This document shows, one piece after another, positions 1 through 9,102 of a DNA stretch of 64,000 nt (within the stretch, counting starts at the first letter, position 1; every line of letters starts with the position of its first letter). Source of the DNA: Lithodes maja. Its lineage: Eukaryota > Arthropoda > Malacostraca > Decapoda > Lithodidae. The notes below the pieces were generated by a model. It made no database searches. It was not told where the DNA came from and saw nothing but the letters and a program-made list of their open reading frames with translations. A program made the translations under genes and the position numbers. Location of the stretch: NCBI GenBank assembly GCA_037953745.1, contig JBAKBP010007950.1, positions 31,279-95,278 on the forward strand. Reading direction: 5' to 3'.

Positions 1-47
1 GTGGTTTGTGTGTTTTTTAAGCTTGATGGATGTCTAGGGAGGAAACT

Positions 48-568
48 AAAGCAGTAACAAGAAATAGGGTGGTCCGTATGGAAGTGAAGAAGTCCTTGCA
101 TGACAGTGTGGTAATCCCGACACTGACTTACGGAAGCGAAGCATGGACGTTGGTTGAGAGACTCCGACCAAGAGTGAGAGCAGTGGAAATTAATTACTTA
201 TGGAGTGCGTGCGGAGTTACATGGAGGGATAGACAGACTAATGAGGAAGTAAGGAGGTGTGGTGTGGAGGTAGATGTGCTGGAAAGTGTGAAAAGGAACA
301 ACTGGAGATGGTTTGGCCATATGGAACGTATGGAAAGCGAGAGCATGACTAAGAGGGTGTAAGAGAGCGAGGTGGAGGGACAGAGGGGGGAGAGGTAGAC
401 CGAATATGAGGTGGAAGGATGGAGTGAGGAACTAAATGAACGAAGGCGGTGCTGGTTGGGGGGAGGGGCATCGACTGACTGGGGACAGGTGCATGGGGGC
501 GGTTCGTTCGTGGCCACCCCTTCGGGGATCACGGCGTCAGGCAATAGATAGATTAGATAGATATATAA
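48..568 (+). mobile_element. RTE-like LINE 3' end, copy A (5'-truncated)
   Basis: This is the C-terminal end of a non-LTR retrotransposon polyprotein. The readable part (about 48-362) carries the post-RT segment typical of RTE-type LINEs, with YGSEAWTL, a WRDRQTNEE block and RWFGHMERM. It matches copy B (3595-4331) and copy C (23863-24913, minus) nearly word for word. The frame stops at 360-362, where copy B reads on, and small indels follow, so it is dead. The 3' end is a GATA-type microsatellite tail at about 540-568, as in the other copies. No clear target-site duplication was found. RTE-like is the best family guess; I am less sure of the exact clade. Confidence 0.8.
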
Positions 569-2573
569 TAAAGCAAATTAATAAGTCTGGCGTCTGGTAA
601 GAGGTGGATTATTTTATTGTTAATTATGTAAAACTTTAAAAATAAACAAACTAAAACTTGGACGAACACCGTTAAAAGACAAAACTTATCAAAATCACTG
701 GAAAAGACGATTAAGCGGAAGATTTTATTGAGATTAGGAAGGACATGTACTGGAAGTACCGGTTATCTCTTTACAATTTTGCCATTTATATTTTTGTATT
801 ATGACTTGCAGTAGAATTTTGTTTACACTGAAAAAAAAAAAAAAAAATTGTTGGACAGTTTATTAGCAACTGATCAATATCAATTATAGATTATAATGTA
901 AAATTTGCAAAATAAACAAACTAAAACAAGGGCAAGACAATTTAAAGGCATACAGTGAGCCACCTAGTATTTGCTAGTCTAAACCACTTACAACCGTGTT
1001 ATAACTAAGGGAGATTTGTGAGAAGTGAGAGACAAATAACCCTTCTATAAACTTCCAATGTTATCTTACATCTGGCAGCATCGTAGCTCTTCAAGCCACC
1101 GGGCACCCCCTGGTGATTTCGCTACAGGGGCTCGGGCTTTTTGATGGTTTGCCCGTCAAATGTGGCAGATGACGAGCATGCCCGTCGATCAGTCCCGCTC
1201 GTCTGGACATACCTTAAAGATTGTAGCCTGTTCAGACCGGATGCTATAATGAAATTACTCTCCAAATCTCTGAAGTGGTCTGTACAATGTTCCTCGGTGA
1301 CTTAATTACTGCTTAAATTTCTAATCCTCCATTCAGAATGTTCAGTTTTTCAATCTCATTTTTCTATTGCATAATTATTTTATCTATTTTTACTTTTCTT
1401 GCACTGCAGTCTAAATCTCCCAAATACTTTCCACCTTCAAATTCCTCTCATGCTAATTTGTTTATATAATTATAAAGTTACTTTTAAGAAAGTTATTAGT
1501 CAGATATTGATAATTGACTGGAAGGATTGTTGTACTTAAACCATAAGTTATTTTTTATTTGTTTTTGGGGCAGGTGGCTAGGAATCTTCCTCTCCTTGTA
1601 AAGTTCACCTACTAGGCGAGACCGAGAAAGGGGCGAGGGAACGCGAAAGTGGTCCCGGACCTTAAAAGTTTGGGCTCGGTCTCTGGTCGGTCACCCCCAG
1701 CTATGTGGCATGTGCCAGAGTATATACATAAATGTGTTGCATTTGTAAATGTTGAAGGCAAATGTCAAGTCCCTATAAAGTGGGCATGCCCTAGCCCTTG
1801 TGAATATAGTGCATAGTGTTAAAGTTAATCCTGTAAGGCTAGTCAATTTGCCTAGTTTGTTCTAAAAATTTGTTTAACCTGCTTGCATTTAAAACCAAAA
1901 AAATTATAGTCTTGTGTAAATTCTACTTTTGCTATGACAAACTTTTTCCTCCCCAGACACTGCCAACTCTAACTCCGAACTCGGGACTGATCGGCCAGAG
2001 AGTCTGGGGAACTAACAACCAGCCGGACCACAACCCTTCATACAAGATAAGTAGTTTAGTAACAGTTATTGTAAATGATCACACACTGATATATGCGCCT
2101 CTTGTGTTGTATGGCACACTGCAGAAACTATTTCCCCATATCCAAATTAGTTATAAGTGGCAACTGTAATGTGTTTGCCAGAGAAGGCCTTTGGCTGTGA
2201 ACAATTAATCCTGGCCACCAGTACACGGACTCTGTCCTTGAGAGTAGTGACTGTCCCTGGTGTATACGAACTAAAATTTAAAGCTTGCAAAATAAACAAA
2301 CCAAAACTGGGAATACTTAGATTATCGCGAAGGAGCTAATCAAACTAGTTATGTGGAAATAATTAAAGACTGAACCATGTTATCATGGATGTGAAGTTAT
2401 TCTTTGAGTGATACTGCCAAACACCCAAACTCCAAAAAATTGCCTAAGGTTTCTATACTTGCCTTTTTAATTTATATACTCAGGCACATACCCCATAGCT
2501 GCGGGTGGTGGCAGACACGAAACATTGAAATTACCAGCGGAGTTTGGTCTTAAATTTAGGTGATAATTCTGTT
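569..2573. other. AT-rich stretch without a recognisable gene
   Basis: No supportable coding region. It holds an A-run at 831-847 and three short copies of a dispersed motif containing AAATAAACAAAC (near 636-655, 906-925 and 2287-2306). A GC-richer block at about 1070-1200 contains short inverted repeats around a CGGGC core. Small open frames at 1870-2339 show no family signature. Confidence 0.5.
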
Positions 2574-2625
2574 CATTGTTGGTGTAATGGTTTAGAAACT
2601 TATGTTCTGGGTGTGGTGTAAATTT
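2574..2625 (+). repeat. SINE-B, 5' (A-box) part
   Basis: The sequence begins with a polymerase III A-box-like stretch (TTGGTGTAATGGTTTAGA) and runs into the GTTCTGGGTGTGGTGT block shared with 4965-5090 and 5783-5915. It breaks off at 2625. The B-box half of a similar SINE appears at 3118, after a TTAA element, so the two may be parts of one disrupted copy, but about 65 bp of unrelated sequence also intervenes. Confidence 0.55.
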
Positions 2626-2690
2626 TAAGATTGAGTGTTCCACACATACGTGCAGTTTGTCTCGTAATGGCGGCGTTCCAGGCAACCCTG

Positions 2691-3106
2691 TTAACCGTAG
2701 TCTAGCAGGGGGTTTTGGGCATATTCAGGCCCTCCTGAATGATCAATCAAGGATCTGCATGAAAAGAAATTTATTCAGCAAAAAACTAGGCGCTAAAAGC
2801 TTCAAAATGAGACTAGAACGAGCTACGTAGCACGAGTACTCTTCAGTGGTACCACTAACATGGGAGTTTAGCGTATAGCGGCAAATTTTTTCCTGCTACG
2901 CTCTCTACTGGCAACACTGCCGGCCTCTCGAGAACGGAGGGAGCGTGAGTCAGTGGGCGGCGGTAAGCCCTGGGTGTCTGACGTGTGGCCTGCTGCGCTC
3001 CCGGCCATTTGCACTCTATTTTAACCTTTTCAAAGCCTGAATAATGCTCATAACTTGCTGCAAATTAGAGCTCGAATTAAGGCGGGCTCCGCCAGTTAAG
3101 GGTTAA
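2691..3106. mobile_element. TTAA-flanked miniature element, family A, copy 1
   Basis: A 416-bp unit bounded by TTAA at 2691-2694 and 3103-3106. The left end starts TTAACCGTAGTCTAGC. The right end, read in reverse complement, starts TTAACCCTTAACTGG. It aligns over its whole length with 19942-20370, which is also TTAA-bounded. It has no coding capacity. TTAA target duplication and CCC-type ends are the hallmark of piggyBac-superfamily transposons, so I call it a piggyBac-like non-autonomous element. No transposase source is seen in this window. Confidence 0.75.
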
Positions 3107-3117
3107 GGGCTGCTTCA

Positions 3118-3226
3118 CTTGTCCTGAGTTAGAATCCCGGAAGACTATATGCATTTATTAGTTTATTAAAGTACATTGGGGATTGTAATGAATGATTAAT
3201 GTTGAGAACGGAGTGTTACTTAATTA
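3118..3226 (+). repeat. SINE-B, 3' (B-box) part
   Basis: Contains a B-box-like GAGTTAGAATCCCGG followed by the SINE-B tail (TTTATTAGTTTATTAAAG, ACATTGGGG, then GTGTTACTTAA). The unbroken TTACTTAA here at about 3217-3224 is the equivalent of the site where a TTAA element sits in the copy at 4965-5090, so this is a natural empty site. Confidence 0.6.
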
Positions 3227-3585
3227 TGTCTACAGCTCCAACTTCCTTAAAGACCAAAACTCGCAAGTGGTCAATTGGGTAAGATTGGTATGGGAAGCAG
3301 TTCAGGTCATAGGGTGGTTCTCGGGTAGCGTGGTGTGTGGGGGCTGTTGGACTTTCTTTTTCCTTCAAAGATTTTCATGAAGTATAAATAAAACGCCCGC
3401 TAGACTCTAATTTGAGATGAACTTTTGCATTTTTCGGCAGAAAAATCGCCCGACCAAGTAAAACCATAGGACGATAAGTGTTAAAATTGCCTAACTAATA
3501 TGGCGAAGCTCTTTAAAGTTCAAAACTAATGGGGCTAAATATGAAAAGGGGGTCTAGAACAAAACAACTAATTTCAATAACTGTA
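3227..3585. other. No gene recognised
   Basis: AT-rich sequence between SINE-B and LINE copy B. A small open frame (3192-3380) starts inside the SINE and has no family signature. I see nothing else. Confidence 0.4.
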
Positions 3586-3594
3586 TAGAAGTTT

Positions 3595-4331
3595 GTGTAA
3601 CAGTGTGCGAAAAACGGAATTTGAAGGTAAATACGGGGAAGAGCAAGGTTATGGTCTTCGAAAGGGGTGAAGTCACAGTGTGAGGTGAAGCTGAACGGTC
3701 AGGCTATGGAGATAAACTCTTTTAAGTATCTGGGCAGTGTTGAGTAAAGATGGGACTACGGATGAAGAGGTGCGGGAGAGGGTACAACAGGGGAAGAGGG
3801 TTGTAGGAACGCTAAAAGCAGTAACAAGAAATAGGGTGGTCAGTATGGAAGTGAAGAAGTCCTTGCATGACAGTGTGGTAATCCCGACACTGACTTACGG
3901 AAGCGAAGCATGGACGTTGGTTGAGAGACTCAGACCAAGAGTGAGAGCAGTGGAAATGAATTACTTAAGGAGTGCGTGCGGAATTACATGGAGGGATAGA
4001 CAGACTAATGAGGAAGTAAGAAGGTGGTGTGGTGTGGAGGTAGATGTGCTGGAAAGTGTGAAAAGGAACAACTTGAGATGGTTTGGCCATATGGAACGTA
4101 TGGAAAGCGAGAGAATGACTAAGAGGGTGTACGAGAGCGAGGTGGAGGGACAGAGGGGGAGAGGTAGACCGAATATGAGGTGGAAGGATGGAGTGAGGAA
4201 CTACATGAATGAAGGCGGTGCTGGTTGGGGGGAGGGGCGTCGACTGACTGGGGACAGAGGTGCATGGGGGCTGTTCGTTCGTGGCAACCCCTTCGGGGAT
4301 CACTGAGTCAGGCAATAGATAGATAGATAGA
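3595..4331 (+). mobile_element. RTE-like LINE, copy B, with 9-bp target duplication
   Basis: A 5'-truncated LINE insertion with a visible target-site duplication TAGAAGTTT at 3586-3594 and 4332-4340. It starts inside the RT thumb region (CEKRNLKVNTGKSKVMVF equivalent at about 3605-3660). It then has a damaged stretch with frame breaks, followed by an open frame 3737-4306 with YGSEAWTLVERL, WRDRQTNEE, RWFGHMERM and RGRGRPNMRWKDG. The tail is (GATA)n. LINEs of this type prime reverse transcription at a nicked target, which gives 5' truncation, a short 3' microsatellite tail and target duplication, all visible here. Non-functional fragment. Confidence 0.88.
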
Positions 4332-4340
4332 TAGAAGTTT

Positions 4341-4807
4341 AATGTGAATCCCACGGTCAGGTCGACCCCAGCTCCTAACGTAACTCTAACTAACCGCTAG
4401 GATTAACCAAATATTCTGCTAAACTAACCTAATCATCTTCTGTACGGTCAAAATCAATATTTCAATAACCTTGCTCATAAACTGAAAGTTTACTCGTTAA
4501 TTTTGAGTTGTTTCGAACGAGTGTTGACTAGCCTAGTACTATCCATCAGTGTTGGAGAGTAGAGTTCTATCTATTGCCAGACGCCTTATTTCACTTTACA
4601 AGGGTGGCCACACACAAAATTCCACCAAGCAGACCTAACCCATGTGAGAAGGACAACCCGTGCCAGTTTACTGAAAGACTTGCAGGATTAACCACTCAAC
4701 TTAGGGTCCATCCGACTTAAAGGCCTATGTATATTTTTAGCACTATTTTTCTAGTGGTGCGCGGCTAGTCCATCCACTAACATGCTTCACCCTTTGGTGA
4801 GCAGTAA
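4341..4807. other. No gene; minute LINE end relic
   Basis: No coding region. At about 4566-4587 a 20-odd base stretch (CTATCTATTGCCAGACGCC) matches the reverse complement of the RTE-like LINE 3' terminus, so it may be a vestigial LINE end on the minus strand. Confidence 0.35.
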
Positions 4808-4937
4808 GGATTTGTATAAGGTTTATTCCCCTTTACAGGTTGCCCACCAAGGCTGACAAGTCTCCTCCACCTGGATTTGTATAAGGTTCTCTCCTAGACA
4901 GGTTGCCGACCAAGGCTGACTAGTCTCATCCACCCAG
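4808..4937 (+). repeat. Tandem duplication of a 65-bp unit
   Basis: Two adjacent units, 4808-4872 and 4873-4937. Both begin GGATTTGTATAAGGTT and share CAGGTTGCC, ACCAAGGCTGAC and the TCC(A)CC end, with scattered substitutions. No known function. Confidence 0.75.
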
Positions 4938-4964
4938 AGTTCGAGTTAATATCTGTTAATATTG

Positions 4965-5090
4965 CTGTTTAGATGCTTGTGTTCTGGGTGTGGTGTCCTG
5001 AGTTCAAATCCCGGGAAGACTATGATTTAATTAGTTTATTAAAGTACATTGGGGTTTGTAATTGATTTAACATTAAGAACTGGGTGTTAC
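4965..5090 (+). repeat. SINE-B copy interrupted by a TTAA element
   Basis: Shares GTTCTGGGTGTGGTGTCC, the B-box-like GAGTTCAAATCCCGGG and the TTAATTAGTTTATTAAAG tail with the other SINE-B copies. It ends at the TTAA where the miniature element 5091-5325 begins. Confidence 0.65.
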
Positions 5091-5325
5091 TTAACCCCCT
5101 CACGACCATATGACTCAGAAGTTGCCAGATTAGCAATAAGAAATAGAGTTCGCTCACTCTTATAATTACCTCTCCAAAATTAGTTTTCTGCCCACAGCTA
5201 ACTCAAAGACAACTGCAGAGGTTAAAGTAACTAAACTAAAAGTTTCTAAATACCCCTGATGGTAACAAAGGATTTAAAGTATCTCTAATAGGCTCAAAAG
5301 TGCGTCAAGAACGTTAGAGGGTTAA
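5091..5325. mobile_element. TTAA-flanked miniature element, family C
   Basis: A 235-bp unit with TTAA at 5091-5094 and 5322-5325. Ends are TTAACCCCCTCACG (left) and TTAACCCTCTAACG (right, reverse complement), an imperfect terminal inverted repeat. It lies exactly at the TTACTTAA that is unbroken in the SINE-B copy at 3118. No coding capacity. Likely a piggyBac-like non-autonomous element. Confidence 0.7.
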
Positions 5326-5522
5326 TCCTAGATAGCGGTGAAATACTGAATTTGTCCGTACATGCTCTTTTTCTTCCACTAAACATGGACTAGGGGCTGA
5401 GTTGACCGTAATAAAATGACTAACAAGATTTACTACAATTTTATTTTTATTTTTGTCTTTTTACCGAGTTCTTCAAATCGTTTGTATGCTGAGTTTGAAC
5501 ATTTAAATTATAATGGAGCGTG

Positions 5523-5637
<115 letters not shown>

Positions 5638-5782
5638 CTCTAAACCTGTAAAGATTAAGCATATTTTTTTGCAAGGGTTGATAGTCTGAGCAGCCCCCAC
5701 ACAACATGGTGCCCAATAACAGCCTTTTTAACTGATCTTTCTCCCACGGCAAGCTTCCTAGATAGAGTAGCTTTGTGCTGCT

Positions 5783-5915
5783 GTTGGTGGTGTAATAGTT
5801 TAGATAATTGTTCTGGGTGTGGTGTCCAGAGTTAGAATCCTGGGAGGACCATATGCTTTAATTAGTTTATAAAAATACATTTGGGTTTGTAATTGAAGAT
5901 TAGTGTTAAGACTAG
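5783..5915 (+). repeat. SINE-B copy
   Basis: The most complete SINE-B copy. It has an A-box-like GGTGGTGTAATAGTTTAGA, GTTCTGGGTGTGGTGTCC, a B-box-like GAGTTAGAATCCTGGG, and an AT-rich tail (TTAATTAGTTTATAAAAA). The A/B-box layout fits a tRNA-derived, polymerase III-transcribed SINE. Confidence 0.65.
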
Positions 5916-5937
5916 AGTTTTTTATTTATAATAATTG

Positions 5938-6786
5938 CCTTGATGTAATAGTGTTTAAAATCTGTATGTGATAGCCCAGGTTCGAATCCCGGTGGATCAC
6001 ATGCTTGCTTTCATTAATTTCTTTGGGAGGGGTTGGGTGTAATATAAAAATAGAATATATTTTTTTGCTTTGAAATTAAAATTGTGCTGTAAAGTTTTAG
6101 TGCAGTTTGAATTGGAAGAATATGTACTTCAGAGAAGTAAATTAAATATTTTGATCTTGATAGGGCTTAGTGTACCGAATTTAAGTGAGTATCCTAAGTT
6201 AGTCTTTGGAGAACCACACTTATTCATTAGTTTCATTTATTTCATTAATTAGTTATATTTGTTAGTTAATTGGTGGGTTGGTGACTAAATATGAATTTAT
6301 TAGATACTGTACTTAAATGGGATAGACACTTATATGTTAATCCTGTATCTGTTCATATCCCAAACTATATGTAAGGAGTTCTATTTTGAAGTTAATTAAG
6401 AATAAATGCAAAATTAAAGTATTTTATTTTTATTCTATATGTAATTGCACAAAATCAGTCTTAATATCACTAATTTTCTGTTTTAGAAGCTTTGCGACCT
6501 CTTTGCGAATTATTAAAGTTGATCATTGTCCTTCAATCTAAAGTAACTGGCTTTTTGTTAGTTAGCTTAGAAAGTTTTGTATGTATTTACTATGGCACTT
6601 ACCTCCTTGCTGGGGGTGGCAGACTTGAGACAGAGCCCAAACCGAAACCACATTCAAGGGTTATAATTCTCAGGGTCCGGGACGACTTGTATTGAGAAAG
6701 TTAGTTGTACTAAATAATTATTGCAAAAGTTTATAAGCAGCATTAAAGTGTTCAACATTTAGTAGGCTATATATTTGTTTTAATAA
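5938..6786 (+). repeat. Direct duplication, copy 1 (tRNA-like head)
   Basis: About 850 bp that reappear at 7392-8296. Both copies contain a B-box GGTTCGAATCCCGG, TCACATGCTTGCTTT, a second tRNA-like stretch, an AGACAGAGCCCAAAC block near 6618 and the end GTTCAACATTTAGTAGGC. The copies differ by scattered substitutions and small indels. Small open frames inside are not conserved as proteins. Confidence 0.8.
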
Positions 6787-6933
6787 TTTCAAATTTAGTT
6801 CTATAAAATTTGCTTAGTTTATATTTTAAGCATTTAATATAATTCTTAATAAATGTTTGCCATGCCAATGTTTCCAGCATTTTATAAAGATTTGATCAAC
6901 CGTGACCGAAGCCCTTTTCCTCAACAGATGATG

Positions 6934-7052
6934 CAGACTACACCAGCCTACCAGACTACACCAGCCTACCACAATCAAGACAAGCTAACCTACCAAGACG
7001 CCCCATCCAACCAGGCCACACTATCCAACCAGGCCACACTATCCAACCAGCC
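6934..7052 (+). repeat. Short tandem repeats (18-bp units)
   Basis: Two kinds of 18-bp units: CAGACTACACCAGCCTAC twice from 6934, and ATCCAACCAGGCCACACT from about 7006. The threonine/glutamine-rich frame at 6853-7086 is explained by these repeats. A short TTA repeat follows at about 7148-7165. Confidence 0.75.
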
Positions 7053-7391
7053 ACTCATACACATTAAGATGCATCCTATAGCTTGACTGTTCTCTTTGTT
7101 TCTATGTATATTTTCAGCTCCCGAGCTTCATCTCTCAATAAACCGTTTATTATTATTATTATTCTAAGTAGATTTATACTAAATGTTTATATATTTCCCG
7201 GAGGTGTCTCTGTAGGACAGTGTGGTAAAACCACATTTCCGTATATCCAAAGTATCTTGAGTCACTAAAATGAACTTGCCAGGAAAGTTATAAGAGTTTT
7301 AAAACTCTGAACAGTGATTGTCCCTAGGGGGATGAGTCTCAGACTGTACTATGCTCTCATATATGTAAAGTTCTTCAAACTGGCACTGCTG

Positions 7392-8296
7392 CCTTGATAG
7401 CGTAATGCATAAATGCGCGGAATTTTTGTCTTCGTGGTTTTTAAGATCTGTTTGTGGTAGCCCAGGTTCGAATCCCGGTGGATCACATGCTTGCTTTTAT
7501 TAATTTCTTTGGGAGTGGTTGAGTTTTGGAGTTGAATAAAAATCGAATGTATTAGTTTGCTTTGAAATTGAAAAGTACTGTAAAGTTTTTAGGGCAGTTG
7601 AAATTGGAAGAATGAGCTTAAGAAAAGTAAATTTATTATGTATTTATTTAATCTTTATAGCGTAATGCTTAGTGCACCGAATTTAGGTGTGAGTATCCTA
7701 GGTTAGAGAACTTGGAGAACTACACTTATTCATTAGTTTAATTTATTTAATTAATTACTTTTATTTGTTAGCTAATTGGTGAGTTGGTGACTAAATATGA
7801 ATTTATTAGATAGGCCTACTGTAGTTCTTAAATGAGACTTGTATTTTAATTCTGTATCTGTTTTCATATCTCAAACTATATGTAAGTTATATTTTGAAGT
7901 TAATTAAGAATAAATACTAAATTAAAGACTTGTCTTCATTCTATATGTAATTGCACAAAATCAGATCATTAATATCACTAATTTTCTGTTTTAGAAGCTT
8001 TGAGACCTCTTTGCGAATTATTAAAGTTGATCATTGTCCTTCAATCTAAAGTAACTGGCTTCTTGTTAGTTAGCTTAGGGGGTAGAAAGTGTATGTATTT
8101 ACTATGGTACATACCTCCTTACTGGGGGTGGCCGACTAGAGACAGAGCCCAAACAGAAACCACACTAAAGGGTTATAATTCTCAGGGTCCGGGACCACGT
8201 TCGTTGAGAAAGTTAGTTTTACTAAATAATTATTGCAAAAGTTTATAAGCGGCATTAAAGTGTTCAACATTTAGTAGGCTATATATTTGTTTTAAT
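7392..8296 (+). repeat. Direct duplication, copy 2
   Basis: Second copy of the 5938-6786 unit, in the same orientation with a spacer of about 600 bp. It carries a fuller tRNA-like head (GATAGCGTAATGCATAA, then GGTTCGAATCCCGG). It ends TTAGTAGGCTATATATTTG, after which the I-group LINE begins. Confidence 0.8.
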
Positions 8297-9102
8297 CATT
8301 CCCCGCCGTTGGGGGGCCACCTTGTCGTGGTGGCGGGGCTCGAAGCGGGGTCGCTGTCATCCACTCTTCGGAGCAGGGATTACAGCGGCGTCGTGGACGA
8401 AGTACCCCCCCGTCGTCTTTGGGATAAGCGGAACCTTCCGGTGACTGCGTTTTTCTGGTTCCCGATTTTGACCTCGCTTTGCGGAGGGTTTCCTCCTCCT
8501 TTTTCACTAAATTGTGCCGGCTAGGCTCTAGACGCCTTCCCTCGCTGAGTGGGGAGTTCTGACTCCTACCCGTTTACAGGGGCAGTGGCAGCTAGCTCAC
8601 TGCACATGGGGGTTGGTACCGGGGGCGGCGGCGCGGTCGCCCGTGCTGTCGCCCCATGGACCGCCCATCAGTGAGGCCCGGTCTCGGTTTCCGGGGGTCC
8701 GGTCTACCTTCCTGGTGGGTTTCCTGGCTTCTGTCCGGCTGCCCTCCATTACGTACAGATTGGGGATGTTTGCAATTCATTTTGCCCTCAGTCCCAGTAT
8801 AGCGGTTTTGCCTAAGCTAGGCCTCTCTGTACGTAGTGGTGCTATCCCCCCTTGTCTAGGGGGGTAGGGTATGGGGATGAACCCCCTAGGACCTGCCCCT
8901 GTTTGTGCCGTCGGTGTGGGGGTCGGTGCTCCCTGCCTCGCGACGGGGGGCTCTGTTAGCTCTTCTGGTACGCTCTTTCTTTTTGCTTTGTTTCTGTTTT
9001 TCTTTTCTTTTTCTTTCTTTTTCTTCCCCTTGGTTAGTTTTTCTTTCCTTTTTCGTTTTCCGACAAACCGAAATTAGAATAGTAAAAACAACTTGGGTCA
9101 TC

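Noticed and set aside
1080..1200. Structured RNA or terminator-like hairpins around CGGGC repeats
   Set aside because: Pairings are short and no second copy is available to test conservation.
6853..7086. Short Thr/Gln-rich protein
   Set aside because: Encoded by 18-bp tandem repeats with no homologous signature.
8592..8867. Small proteins in the GC-rich leader of the I-group LINE
   Set aside because: They lie in the 5' untranslated region, overlap on both strands and have no conserved features.
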